Both the position numbers and the translations under genes were made by a program. The notes under the pieces were generated by a model. It did not search any database. It was not told the DNA's origin and saw nothing but the letters and a program-made list of their open reading frames with translations. From positions 2,278,383-2,324,003 of the forward strand of contig CP070764.1 of the NCBI GenBank assembly GCA_020349245.1: a DNA stretch of 45,621 bases, in the 5' to 3' direction. Below are positions 23,744-32,980 of the stretch, in pieces. The first letter of the stretch is position 1. The number at the start of each line of letters is the position of its first letter. The DNA is from Chloroflexota bacterium. GTDB lineage: Bacteria; Chloroflexota; Anaerolineae; Anaerolineales; UBA4823.

Positions 23744-23944
23744 ATGCCCGATTCAGATGATTATTGTTTATATTGCGAGCGTGATAGCCAGCAGGTACCG
23801 CTTATCGCCCTTGCTTATCAAGATAAAGATTTGTGGATTTGCCCCCAGCATTTACCAATATTGATCCATTCTCCGGCAAAATTAGCCGATAAGCTGCCTG
23901 GCTTGGCAAATTTACCCCCTGCTGAAGAACATCACCACAGGTAA
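23744..23944 (+). CDS. Small zinc-ribbon-like protein
   Basis: This 66-residue protein has YCLYCERDSQQVPL near the N-terminus and LWICPQHLPILIH in the middle, giving a CxxC plus CxxH set that could bind one zinc ion. The C-terminus ends in Glu and three His. The ATG has AAGGAAATTCT upstream. The gene follows the helicase loader by 35 bases in the same direction and may belong to the replication operon. No function is known to me. Confidence 0.72.
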   Translation: MPDSDDYCLYCERDSQQVPLIALAYQDKDLWICPQHLPILIHSPAKLADKLPGLANLPPAEEHHHR

Positions 23945-24023
23945 GAATTTCAGCTGAGGCTTTTGTTGAGTTTCGAAGAAGACATTCGGTACTCGGTTCG
24001 ATAAGGAATTTGCGAGATTCACC

Positions 24024-25070
24024 ATGACCAAGGTTCAAATTCACCCGGAACTGCCATTACCAGCTCATTTTGAACCACAAAAAGTGGGCCAGGTTTGGCG
24101 GGTCCCATACGAGCAACTTTCTGCTTCGGCACATGATTGGTCAAAATTGTATGATCTATCCCCGAGTGCAGAAGATCAGTTCAGGATCGCTCTAGTGCTG
24201 GTCGATGTGCAAAATACTTTTTGTATACCTGGTTTCGAACTATACGTTGGAGGTCGTTCCGGGACTGGCGCAGTTGATGACAATACCCGCTTGGTCGAAT
24301 TCATATACCGCAACCTGGGCTCGATCTCGCAGGTGTCACTCACCATGGATACCCACCTGGCAACCCAAATCTTTCACCCTATTTTCCTGGTGGATGAAAA
24401 TGGTGAGCACCCAGCCCCGTATACCTTGGTCACAGCTGCGGATATCCAATCTGGGCGCTGGCGCTTCAACTCTATCCTGGCGGCTGATTTGGATATCGAT
24501 CCAAGCTTTGGGCAATCCCACTTAGAATATTACACTGACCAGCTAGCTCAGAGAGGTAAATTTGACTTAACCATCTGGCCTTATCATGCCATGCTGGGTG
24601 GGATTGGCCATGCCCTGGTACCAGCTGTCGAAGAGGTGGTATTTTTTCACACCGTCGCCAGGTACAGTCGACCCGATTTTGAGGTCAAAGGGGCCAATCC
24701 TCTCACCGAGCATTACTCGGCAATAGGACCGGAAGTGCTCTCAGGACCGCAAGGTGAAAAGCTGGGCGAAAAAAGTGAAAAGCTCCTCAAGAAGGTCGAG
24801 GAATATGATTTGGTGATCATTGCAGGCCAGGCGAAGAGTCATTGTGTAGCCTGGACGATCTCAGATTTGTTGGACCAAATTTTAGCCAGCAATCGGCAGC
24901 TGATCGAGAGAGTATACCTGCTGGAGGATTGCACTTCCTCGGTTGTCGTCCCTGGAGTAATCGATTATACGGAGCAGGCAGAGGCAGATTTTCAGCGTTT
25001 TGCTGGGGCAGGGATGCATCTTGTACAATCAACCCAACCGATCGCCAGCTGGCCTGGACTCGGAGGATGA
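24024..25070 (+). CDS. Isochorismatase-family cysteine hydrolase
   Basis: This 348-residue enzyme has the isochorismatase/nicotinamidase fold. The catalytic Asp61 lies in LVLVDVQNTFCIPG and the nucleophile Cys274 in AGQAKSHCVAWTISD. A metal-binding DTHLATQIFHP motif is present in the manner of nicotinamidases. The usual length is 180-220 residues, so this is a long variant with extra segments in both halves. It probably hydrolyses an amide or vinyl ether, and a nicotinamidase role is possible but not shown. It lies 79 bases after the small zinc-ribbon gene, without a clear ribosome site. Confidence 0.87.
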   Translation: MTKVQIHPELPLPAHFEPQKVGQVWRVPYEQLSASAHDWSKLYDLSPSAEDQFRIALVLVDVQNTFCIPGFELYVGGRSGTGAVDDNTRLVEFIYRNLGSISQVSLTMDTHLATQIFHPIFLVDENGEHPAPYTLVTAADIQSGRWRFNSILAADLDIDPSFGQSHLEYYTDQLAQRGKFDLTIWPYHAMLGGIGHALVPAVEEVVFFHTVARYSRPDFEVKGANPLTEHYSAIGPEVLSGPQGEKLGEKSEKLLKKVEEYDLVIIAGQAKSHCVAWTISDLLDQILASNRQLIERVYLLEDCTSSVVVPGVIDYTEQAEADFQRFAGAGMHLVQSTQPIASWPGLGG

Positions 25071-25416
25071 GTGGGGTGGTTCAAGATCCTGCATTGCCAG
25101 GTAATCCAACTGTAAGCGCGATACCGCCTCTTTGGGGATGGTGCAGGCGGACTGGGATTTCCACCCTGTGAATAATCTGGGTTTAGAATCCAGGCAGAAG
25201 ATACGGTCTCACAAAGAAGATTGGAATTATTACCATCGAGCATCGGATATTAAGGGATTCAGGAGAACGCTTCCGGGTATAATTAAATTGTAGTATTTCA
25301 GACAATCTCGTTTCATTGAACAGTGGAAACCTGCATAGAATGCAGCCTCAAAATATCCAAGACCCTGCTAGCCACTGGAATTACTCAGTGGTTTATTTAT
25401 TTTTCAGGAGGCGATC
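25071..25416. other. Intergenic region
   Basis: About 346 bases. A GGGTATAATTAAATTG string near 25276 offers a -10 box. A hairpin-like CCACTGG/TCAGTGG pair lies near 25372-25391, shortly before the next gene. No gene was recognised. Confidence 0.45.
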
Positions 25417-25863
25417 ATGATCGTGGAGGATTCAATCCATATCAACGCGTCTCGGGAAAAGATTTGGCCCTATCTGACCGAGCCCGAGAAGATACTGCAG
25501 TGGTACCTAACTTTCAAGAAATTTGAATTTACCAGTGAGCAACACGAAGGAAAGGGGACGACCTTTCATGTCGAGGAAAAGGCAGGCCCCTTGCCTGTAA
25601 CAGCAATTGATTTCAAATCAAATGAATGGGTTGAAAATGAAATCATCTCCTTTGCCAAGATCTCGGAAGGCGGCGTAAAAAAATATCACCAGTGGTGGAC
25701 AATTGCCCCGGAGAATTCTGGCAGCAAGTTTACACTTAAAGAAGAGATTGAATTCCCCTACGGATTTATCGGCAGGCTAATTGAACTCGTAGGAAAAGGC
25801 AGTTCACAATCGACAATTAAAATAATTTTGTCCCAGCTCAGGCAATTAGTTGAGAGTGATTAG
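25417..25863 (+). CDS. SRPBCC (polyketide cyclase/AHSA1-like) protein
   Basis: This 148-residue protein has the START/SRPBCC fold pattern. The N-terminal strand VEDSIHINASREKIWPYLTE is followed by PEKILQWYLTFK and a strand-rich middle. A long C-terminal helix closes it (STIKIILSQLRQLVE). Such proteins form a deep pocket for hydrophobic ligands; the ligand is unknown. GGAGGCGATC before the ATG gives a firm start. It is a single gene between two gene-free stretches. Confidence 0.87.
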   Translation: MIVEDSIHINASREKIWPYLTEPEKILQWYLTFKKFEFTSEQHEGKGTTFHVEEKAGPLPVTAIDFKSNEWVENEIISFAKISEGGVKKYHQWWTIAPENSGSKFTLKEEIEFPYGFIGRLIELVGKGSSQSTIKIILSQLRQLVESD

Positions 25864-26163
25864 CGGCATAAACCAATACATTCAGGCACACCTTAATACC
25901 AGCTCCTTTGTTGAGCCTCGCTCCTGGTTTTATAGATGGCTGACATCCCTCGCCGGGTAGCTGAGCCCGGGATAAAAAGCGGCTGAGCTGTTTTCACCTG
26001 GTGCGAATACTCAATTTGGTCCGCGGCCGTCTAAAGAAATTCACCTGATCTTAAAGCTTGGTTGGTGAGGTTGGGAAATTCTGGTGAGGAAACTGGACAA
26101 AACTAAGCTAATCAAGTAAAATTACGCGCTGCATAAACGGAAGAAATAGTTGGAGGCAATACA
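25864..26163. other. Leader region ahead of rpsT with GC-rich hairpins
   Basis: This gap of 300 bases is richer in GC and in short inverted repeats than the other gaps. The clearest hairpin is CCGGG-TAGCTGAG-CCCGG (25953-25970). It could include the promoter and an autoregulatory leader of rpsT, or an unrecognised small RNA. It matches no RNA family that I know. Confidence 0.4.
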
Positions 26164-26439
26164 TTGGCAAATCTAAAATCTGCAATTAAGCGAAATCGCC
26201 AAAATGAGAAACGTCGATTACGCAACAGGGTATACCGTGGACAGGCTCGGTCATTTGTTCGCGATGCGAAAACAGCGTTGTTAGAAGAGAATTTGGATGA
26301 AGCACGTGCATCCACGCTTAAAGCTGTTAAGGCGTTGGATAAAGCTGCTGAAAAGGGGATTATCCATAAGAATAACGCAGCCCGGAGAAAAAGCCGCTTG
26401 ATGAAGCAGCTGGCTGCTTTGGAAAGCGAAAAAGCTTGA
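26164..26439 (+). CDS. rpsT: 30S ribosomal protein S20
   Basis: This 91-residue protein binds 16S rRNA in the small subunit. The sequence is typical: ANLKSAIKRNRQNEKRRLRN at the start, then a long helical, very basic chain with AAEKGIIHKNNAARRKSRLM near the end. It starts with TTG at 26164, preceded by GGAGG at 7 bases. A TTG start is common for rpsT and can play a part in its feedback control. A strong terminator follows about 35 bases after the stop. Confidence 0.97.
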   Translation: MANLKSAIKRNRQNEKRRLRNRVYRGQARSFVRDAKTALLEENLDEARASTLKAVKALDKAAEKGIIHKNNAARRKSRLMKQLAALESEKA

Positions 26440-26471
26440 GTCTACGTGAAAGTATAAATATGACAAAATGT

Positions 26472-26497
26472 AAACGGGAGCCAATCAGCTCCCGTTT
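26472..26497 (+). terminator. Rho-independent terminator of rpsT
   Basis: A perfect 10-bp stem (AAACGGGAGC/GCTCCCGTTT) with a 6-base loop lies 33 bases after the stop of rpsT. Confidence 0.85.
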
Positions 26498-26599
26498 CCG
26501 ATTTAAAAACAATCTAATGGCGGGGATGAATGTTATAATCTTTTTTCGGCGGCGGTCTGTGCTCGCTGCAGAGGATATCACCTCCCCGGTGGAAAACCT

Positions 26600-28366
26600 A
26601 TGTTTAAGAGTGAACAGGAAGCGATAGAATTAAAGATCAGGGAATACCTCGCCAGACAAGATATCCCCAACCCGGAGGAAATTCAATGGAATCCGATCCC
26701 TTTCAGCGGTGAATGGGGGATATCGACTCCGTGCTTCCCACTGGCAGCAGGAGAAGCTCGAGCGGGGAAAAAGGTCAACGTTCCTGAACGGGCGCAGGAG
26801 ATCGCTGCTGGCATCGTGGATTACATTGGCCTTCCGGAAGGATTCAGGCACGTGGAAGCGGTAAAAGGTTATTTGAACCTGTACTTTTCTTCCAGGGAGT
26901 TTTCCCAAAGAGTTGTGGATAATGTTCTCCGGGAAGGAGAGGCTTTTGGACGCCACGCTCCCTCTGAGATGCAAGTGATGCTTGAATACTCAAATCCCAA
27001 CACCCATAAAGCCTTTCATGTGGGCCACCTGCGCAGTGCGATTCTTGGCGAATCGCTGGCACGCATAACCGAGTTCGCCGGGCATGATGTGGTGCGGGCG
27101 AATTATATCGGGGACATGGGTTTGCACGTGATCAAATGGCTGTGGAATTACCAGCGCTATCACCTGGGTGAAAAACCGCCTGCCGACACGACCAGGTGGA
27201 TGGGGGATCTCTATAGCGAAGCCAACCAGCGCTTAGAACAAAATCCAGAACTGGAGGCCGAAGTCCGGGAGCTGTATTCACGCTGGGATCGGCGTGATCC
27301 GGAAGTCGTTGCTCTCTGGGAAGAAACTCGCCAGTGGTCTGTGGACCATTTCGAAAAGATCTACGCAATTTTGGGCATACACTTCGATCGGTGGTATTCC
27401 AATTCGCAAATGGAACAGCCGGGAAAACAAGTAGTCGAGCAGCTGATCGCTGATCAGATCGCTGAAGATGAGCGTTCCTCAGGAGGCCCGGTAATCGTTC
27501 GTATCGATGACAAGCTGGGATTGGAGAAGGAGACTTACCGGGTGCTGGTCGTCTTGCGTTCAGATGGTACCGCTCTTTATGCTACCGAAGACCTGGCGTT
27601 AGCCATCAGTAAATTCAGCGATTATGATCTCTCCTCATCAATCTATATAGTCGATGTACGCCAATCCCTGCATTTCCAGCAAGTGTTCAAGACCCTTGAA
27701 ATCGCTAACTATGCCTGGGCGGCTCGCAATAAACACATACCCTACGAGGTTGTGAATTTACCGGGCAACGTGGTTATGGCTTCGCGTGACGGCACGATTG
27801 TCTTGCTTGACGAACTGATCAGCGAGGCGCGCGGGCGTGCCTTGGAGATTGTTGAAGAGAAAAACCCGGCACTTGAGGCTGCCCAGAAAGAGGATATTGC
27901 TAAAGCGGTGGGTTTAGGGGCGATCAAGTATTCCATGTTGGCTCGTGATAACGCCAAGATCGTTACTTTTGATTGGGATAGTGCCCTGGATTTCAATGGC
28001 CAAGCAGCACCCTATATACAATATGCTCACGTTCGGGCGAACAGCATTTTGCGCCGTTTGGATGAATCCCTGCCAGCTTCTGCAGACCTTAATCACGAAC
28101 TTGATGCTACGGAAATCGAGTTGATCGATGCAATCTCCCGCTTCCCAGGCGAGGTGCAGCGGGCTGCAGCAGAATACAAACCTCTGCACATCACCAACCT
28201 GGCTTATGATCTGGCCCGTTTATTCAATGATTTTTACCAGAAATGCCCGGTGTTAAAAGCCGAACCGGAAATCCGGGCTTTCCGATTACGCCTCGTTGCT
28301 GCTTCTCGGCAAACGATAGCCAACGCACTGTATTTGCTGAGTATACAAGCACCTGAGGTCATGTAG
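26600..28366 (+). CDS. argS: Arginyl-tRNA synthetase
   Basis: This 588-residue class I synthetase charges tRNA-Arg. The N-terminal additional domain (1-120) is followed by the catalytic core, with the HIGH-type motif HVGH (residues 140-143) in NPNTHKAFHVGHLRSAILGE. The C-terminal DALR anticodon-binding domain includes YIQYAHVRANSILRR and LARLFNDFYQKCPVL. Like many ArgRS enzymes it shows no classical KMSKS. Length is normal. A TATAAT-like box lies in ATGTTATAATC at about 26530. It is probably transcribed apart from rpsT because of the terminator between them. Confidence 0.97.
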   Translation: MFKSEQEAIELKIREYLARQDIPNPEEIQWNPIPFSGEWGISTPCFPLAAGEARAGKKVNVPERAQEIAAGIVDYIGLPEGFRHVEAVKGYLNLYFSSREFSQRVVDNVLREGEAFGRHAPSEMQVMLEYSNPNTHKAFHVGHLRSAILGESLARITEFAGHDVVRANYIGDMGLHVIKWLWNYQRYHLGEKPPADTTRWMGDLYSEANQRLEQNPELEAEVRELYSRWDRRDPEVVALWEETRQWSVDHFEKIYAILGIHFDRWYSNSQMEQPGKQVVEQLIADQIAEDERSSGGPVIVRIDDKLGLEKETYRVLVVLRSDGTALYATEDLALAISKFSDYDLSSSIYIVDVRQSLHFQQVFKTLEIANYAWAARNKHIPYEVVNLPGNVVMASRDGTIVLLDELISEARGRALEIVEEKNPALEAAQKEDIAKAVGLGAIKYSMLARDNAKIVTFDWDSALDFNGQAAPYIQYAHVRANSILRRLDESLPASADLNHELDATEIELIDAISRFPGEVQRAAAEYKPLHITNLAYDLARLFNDFYQKCPVLKAEPEIRAFRLRLVAASRQTIANALYLLSIQAPEVM

Positions 28367-28422
28367 GAAGGGATATCACCGTTCCCTGAAAATATTCATT
28401 TATAAGGAGATCGTATAATTTT

Positions 28423-29745
28423 ATGCCACCCATCCGAACTCTGATCATGGGCGCCGCAGGGCGTGATTTTCATAATTTCAACGTATTTTTTCGGGGGAAT
28501 ACTGATTACGAAGTTGTCGCATTCACTGCAACCCAGATTCCCAATATTGAAGGACGCAAATACCCACCCGAATTAGCCGGTCCAAATTACCCCGCAGGGA
28601 TTCCTATTTACCCAGAGAGTGATTTAGACAAGCTCATCAAAGATATGCAGATCGACCAGGTAATATTTGCATATAGTGACGTGACCCATGAATACGTGAT
28701 GCACAAGGCATCCCAGGTCTTGAATGCAGGAGCTGATTTCCAGCTCTTGGGTTCAAAAAGGACCGAGCTAAAATCCACCAAGCCAGTCGTCGCTGTTTGC
28801 GCCGTGCGAACCGGGGCAGGCAAGAGCCAGACTACCAGGCGCGTATCCAGGATCCTTGGCGATATGGGTTACCGGGTCGCCGCGATCCGCCATCCAATGC
28901 CATACGGCGATTTAGTGGCGCAGGCCGTCCAGCGATTCGCAACGTATGAAGATCTCGAGAAGCACGACTGCACCATAGAAGAGCGTGAGGAATATGAACC
29001 TCACATCGATAATGGGGTTGTGGTGTATGCCGGGGTTGATTATGAACGGATATTGCGGCAGGCTGAAGAAGAGGTGGATATCATCTTATGGGATGGTGGC
29101 AACAATGATTTACCGTTCTTCACACCCGATCTGCGCATCGTTGTGGCTGATCCCCACAGGCCTGGGCATGAGCTGCTTTACCATCCAGGAGAGACGAATG
29201 CGAGAGCAGCAGATGTGTTTGTGATCAACAAGGTTGATACAGCCTCAGCTGAAAATGTAATGAAAGTTCGCGAAAACCTGCATTCACTTAACCCTGGGGC
29301 AACGATCATCGAGGCAGCCTCTCCACTCTTTGTTGATGAGCCACTTGCCATCCGGGGGAAGCGCGTTCTGGTTGTTGAAGATGGACCCACGCTGACCCAT
29401 GGCGAAATGGCGTATGGTGCTGGATGGGTGGCAGCTCGTCGATTTGGGGCAGCTGAGATCGTTGATCCCAGGCCATTCGCGGTTGGTTCGATCCTCAAGA
29501 CGTACCGCAATTACCCAACCACGGGAAAGGTTTTACCCGCCATGGGCTACGGTGAGGAAATGATCCGCGAGCTGGAGGCGACCATAAATAATGCCGAAGT
29601 GGACATGGTGATCATTGGCACACCCATTGACCTGGCCGCCTTGCTGAAAATCAATAAACCAAGCCAGAGAGTTCGCTATGACCTGCAGGAGATTGGTCAG
29701 CCAACCTTAACCGATATCCTTAAATCAAAATTTTCTAAATCGTGA
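28423..29745 (+). CDS. Predicted GTPase, cyclic-2,3-diphosphoglycerate-synthetase-like
   Basis: This 440-residue protein begins with a Rossmann-like domain (LIMGAAGRDFHNFNVFFRGN). A P-loop domain follows, with Walker A VRTGAGKSQTTR (about residues 127-138), WDGGNNDLPFF, VADPHRPGHE and an NKVD guanine-specificity motif. It matches proteins annotated as cyclic 2,3-diphosphoglycerate synthetase or COG2403 predicted GTPase. Methanogens use the namesake enzyme to make an osmolyte and phosphate store; the function in bacteria is unproven. AAGGAG lies about 15 bases before the ATG. Its TGA overlaps the GTG of the following DNA methyltransferase gene. Confidence 0.88.
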   Translation: MPPIRTLIMGAAGRDFHNFNVFFRGNTDYEVVAFTATQIPNIEGRKYPPELAGPNYPAGIPIYPESDLDKLIKDMQIDQVIFAYSDVTHEYVMHKASQVLNAGADFQLLGSKRTELKSTKPVVAVCAVRTGAGKSQTTRRVSRILGDMGYRVAAIRHPMPYGDLVAQAVQRFATYEDLEKHDCTIEEREEYEPHIDNGVVVYAGVDYERILRQAEEEVDIILWDGGNNDLPFFTPDLRIVVADPHRPGHELLYHPGETNARAADVFVINKVDTASAENVMKVRENLHSLNPGATIIEAASPLFVDEPLAIRGKRVLVVEDGPTLTHGEMAYGAGWVAARRFGAAEIVDPRPFAVGSILKTYRNYPTTGKVLPAMGYGEEMIRELEATINNAEVDMVIIGTPIDLAALLKINKPSQRVRYDLQEIGQPTLTDILKSKFSKS

Positions 29746-31040
29746 ATCGTATACTGGCAAGGATAGGTGTCAACCCATCCTTGCCTTTTTTTCAAATGCC
29801 TGTACTATCCTGGGATTCAAAAACTACTCCCCAACCAGTCTCAGCCTCTTTGCAGCTGGATGCCAAGGTCTTTCCTCAAGGCAGCGGGTATCCACATGAA
29901 GCACCGGAAAACCAGCTGATCCTCGGCGACAATTTAGCTGTTATGTCTGCATTGCTGCCCGATTATGAAGAGAAGATCGAACTGATCTATGCCGATCCTC
30001 CGTTTTTCACCAATCGGCGTTACCCAGCCCGGGTTGGACGTGATGAGGATTCAAGAAAACCAGAGCAGTGGCAGCTGGCTGATGGTTACCCCGATCATTG
30101 GGAGAATATTGAAGCCTACCTGAACATGCTGTACCCTCGGCTGCAGCTCATGCATCGCCTGCTTGCGCCACAGGGTACCCTCTACCTGCATTTGGACTGG
30201 CATGCTGACCATTACGCCCGTTTGCTGCTGGATGAAATTTTTAGCCCAGATCGCTTGTTAAATGAGATCATCTGGGTTTATCACGGCCCCTCTCCCATTC
30301 GCACTGCATTCAACCGCAAGCATGACACCATCCTGGTTTATACAAAGAGCAAGGAATATACTTTTAACGTCGATGCAGTCCGTGAGCCGTACAATCCGAG
30401 CACGGTCAAAACCTTTTCCTCTTCACCAAAAGCCGGCTTTGGCAAGGTGCCTGACCTGGAGCGGGGCAAGGTGCCTGAAGACTGGTGGTATTTCCCAGTG
30501 GTAGCCCGCCTGCATAGCGAACGCACTGGCTATCCGACCCAAAAACCGGAAGCCCTTCTGGAACGTATAATCCTGGCGAGCTCAAATCCTGGAGACCTGG
30601 TAGCAGATTTCTTTTGTGGTTCTGGGACCACATCTCTGGTTGCGGCCAAGCTCGAACGGCGATTCATCGCAGCTGATTTATCCTGGCGGGCAATTCACAC
30701 TGCCCGCACGAGGCATGTGATCGGCTCACCTGTGCCATTCAATCTGCTGGTAGAATCAGGACTGACAATCCAGCGATCTTCAGCCCAACCGGAAGATGTT
30801 CATCAAAAGGAGAACTTGCTGACCATTGATCCACACCTTCAACCCGAATTAGATTACTGGGAGCTGGATCCAGATTGGGATGAAAAGGTCTTCTGCAGCG
30901 CTATGCAGGCTGTCCGCCCGAAAAAGAAAGGGACGATAGCGGGGGAGTTAAACCTCCCACAACCTACCAAAGGAAAGAAAATAGCCCTCCGTCTGGTGAA
31001 AATCGACGGCGAACAAATCCAATACTCGCGCACGGGGTGA
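29742..31040 (+). CDS. Site-specific DNA methyltransferase (beta-class, N4/N6)
   Basis: This 432-residue protein has the amino-methyltransferase catalytic motif DPPF (residues 85-88, in LIYADPPFFTNRRY). Later comes the AdoMet-binding motif FCGSGTT (from residue 291), with AKLERRFIAADLSWRA. Motif IV before motif I defines the beta class, which methylates adenine N6 or cytosine N4. It starts at GTG 29742, overlapping the previous stop as GTGA. No restriction endonuclease or specificity subunit is near, so it is an orphan methyltransferase. Its place between a GTPase and a sugar kinase fusion is odd for a restriction enzyme partner and suggests a housekeeping or regulatory role. Confidence 0.9.
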   Translation: MNRILARIGVNPSLPFFQMPVLSWDSKTTPQPVSASLQLDAKVFPQGSGYPHEAPENQLILGDNLAVMSALLPDYEEKIELIYADPPFFTNRRYPARVGRDEDSRKPEQWQLADGYPDHWENIEAYLNMLYPRLQLMHRLLAPQGTLYLHLDWHADHYARLLLDEIFSPDRLLNEIIWVYHGPSPIRTAFNRKHDTILVYTKSKEYTFNVDAVREPYNPSTVKTFSSSPKAGFGKVPDLERGKVPEDWWYFPVVARLHSERTGYPTQKPEALLERIILASSNPGDLVADFFCGSGTTSLVAAKLERRFIAADLSWRAIHTARTRHVIGSPVPFNLLVESGLTIQRSSAQPEDVHQKENLLTIDPHLQPELDYWELDPDWDEKVFCSAMQAVRPKKKGTIAGELNLPQPTKGKKIALRLVKIDGEQIQYSRTG

Positions 31041-31044
31041 CACT

Positions 31045-32973
31045 ATGAAACTATTTGTACCGGGACGTATCTGCCTGTTTGGTGAGCATTCTGATTGGGC
31101 GGGGGGATACAGGCGTTTGAATGCTGATATTGAGAAAGGATACACGCTGATTACTGGCACAGATCAGGGGATTTATGCCGAGGTGGAACCCCATCCGACA
31201 TCACTAATCCTTACATCCACGACACCAGACGGTATAAAGATCGGTCCCCATGAAATTCCAATGGTGCCCAGTGCATTGTTAGAAGAAGCTCAGAAAGGGG
31301 GCTTCTGGAGCTACATCGCGGGGGTTGCATACCAGGTGATGACCAATTATCACGTGCGTGGTCTTGTGATTGATAACTATAAGACAGATTTGCCGGTCAA
31401 GAAGGGATTATCTTCCAGCGCAGCTATCTGCGTGCTCACAGCCAGAGCTTTTAACCGGACTTATGATTTAAAACTTACCATAAGGGGGGAGATGGAGCTG
31501 GCTTATATGGGGGAGATTACGACGCCATCAAGATGCGGACGCATGGATCAAGGCTGTGCATATGGAAATCGCCCGGTGATGATGGTCTTTGATGGTGATC
31601 GTCTGGATACGGAAGAACTCCAGGTGGAGGATGAACTGCATTTTGTGATCGTGGATTTGGGGGCCCAGAAGAACACCATGGAGATCCTGAAACGACTTAA
31701 CCGCAGCTATCCTTTTGCGGAGAATGAGATCGAACGCGGTGTTCAGGAGCTGCTCGGACCGATCAACAAGCGTATCACCCATCAAGCGGTTGAAGCGCTC
31801 AGCAGCACCGACGGTGAAAAACTTGGCAGATTAATGGTTGAAGCGCAGGCATTCTTTGACCGGTATGCCACCCCGGCCTGCCCGGAGGAACTCACTGCAC
31901 CAGTGCTTCACGGTGTCCTGAATCACGAACCGCTCCAGCAGCATATCTGGGGCGGAAAGGGGGTCGGCTCCCAGGGAGATGGCACCGCACAATTTATTAC
32001 CCGCAGTTCGTCAGATCAGCAAGCCGTGATCGAAATCTTGGAACGGGACTTAGGGGTTGAATGTTTGCAGCTCACCCTTAGCCCGGGACAAAAAGTCCGC
32101 AAGGCAGTCATCCCAGCAGCTGGATTTGGGACCCGTCTCTTCCCAGCAACCAAAGCCACCAAGAAAGAGCTTTTCCCAGTCATTGACCAGGATGGCATCG
32201 CCAAACCTGCCATTTTATTAATTGTGGAAGAGGCGATAGAAGCTGGCTTGGAAGAGGTGATCATTATTGTTCAAGAGGGTGACCTGGAAGATTTCCGCTC
32301 CTTTTTCAACGCCCAGGTCTCCATTGAAAATTACAATAAATTATCCCCCTACTTCCAGGATTATGCCCGAAAGATCCTGGATATTGGCAGGCGGGTCACA
32401 TTTGTCACCCAACCGAACCAGCAGGGTTTTGGGCATGCAGTCTACTGCGCTCGGGAGGCGATCGGCGATGAACCGTTCCTGCTAATGCTCGGGGATCACC
32501 TCTATCGATCGGATGGTGAGAAATCCTGCGCAAAGCAGCTCCTGGAAGCTTACGAGCAGCATGGCATCAACGTCTTGGGTCTGCGCTATACGCCTGAAGA
32601 CCAGATCGCCAATTTTGGTACCGTTTCAGGAGTCTGGCTCGATGAAAATCGCTTGCTGAATATCACCGAATTTGCTGAAAAACCGACTGTGGATTACGCC
32701 CGTATCAATTTGCTCGTGCCTGGACTTTCCACAGGTGAATACCTGACCGTCTTCGGTCTCTACATTATTAAACCGCAGATATTTGATTTCCTGGAGGAGC
32801 ACATCACGCACAACGTCCGCGAACGTGGCGAATTTCAACTTACATCGGCTCTCGATCGCTTGCGGCAAGAAGACGGCTTCCAAGGTCTGATCATGGAAGG
32901 TCGTCGCTATGATATCGGCTTACCCCAGTATTACCTGGATACACTGCAGACTTTCGTAAAAAAGGGGGTTTAA
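31045..32973 (+). CDS. GHMP sugar kinase fused to GalU-type nucleotidyltransferase
   Basis: This 642-residue fusion has two enzymes. Residues 1-345 form a galactokinase-like GHMP kinase: PGRICLFGEHSDWAGGYRR matches the sugar-binding signature, VKKGLSSSAAICV is the phosphate-binding motif, and GRMDQG holds the likely catalytic Asp. From about residue 349 a UTP-glucose-1-phosphate uridylyltransferase-like domain begins: KAVIPAAGFGTRLFPATKAT, MLGDHLYRSDG and FAEKPTVDYA. Together they could convert a free sugar into sugar-1-phosphate and then an NDP-sugar, as the reversed FKP and FGGY-type fusions do for fucose. The sugar is unknown; galactose or glucuronic acid are candidates. It follows the methyltransferase gene by 4 bases. 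Confidence 0.9.
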   Translation: MKLFVPGRICLFGEHSDWAGGYRRLNADIEKGYTLITGTDQGIYAEVEPHPTSLILTSTTPDGIKIGPHEIPMVPSALLEEAQKGGFWSYIAGVAYQVMTNYHVRGLVIDNYKTDLPVKKGLSSSAAICVLTARAFNRTYDLKLTIRGEMELAYMGEITTPSRCGRMDQGCAYGNRPVMMVFDGDRLDTEELQVEDELHFVIVDLGAQKNTMEILKRLNRSYPFAENEIERGVQELLGPINKRITHQAVEALSSTDGEKLGRLMVEAQAFFDRYATPACPEELTAPVLHGVLNHEPLQQHIWGGKGVGSQGDGTAQFITRSSSDQQAVIEILERDLGVECLQLTLSPGQKVRKAVIPAAGFGTRLFPATKATKKELFPVIDQDGIAKPAILLIVEEAIEAGLEEVIIIVQEGDLEDFRSFFNAQVSIENYNKLSPYFQDYARKILDIGRRVTFVTQPNQQGFGHAVYCAREAIGDEPFLLMLGDHLYRSDGEKSCAKQLLEAYEQHGINVLGLRYTPEDQIANFGTVSGVWLDENRLLNITEFAEKPTVDYARINLLVPGLSTGEYLTVFGLYIIKPQIFDFLEEHITHNVRERGEFQLTSALDRLRQEDGFQGLIMEGRRYDIGLPQYYLDTLQTFVKKGV

Positions 32974-32980
32974 GTGGGCG

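Noticed and set aside
29742..31040. Restriction-modification or phage-defence system around the DNA methyltransferase
   Set aside because: No endonuclease, specificity subunit or defence gene lies within the operon or next to it.
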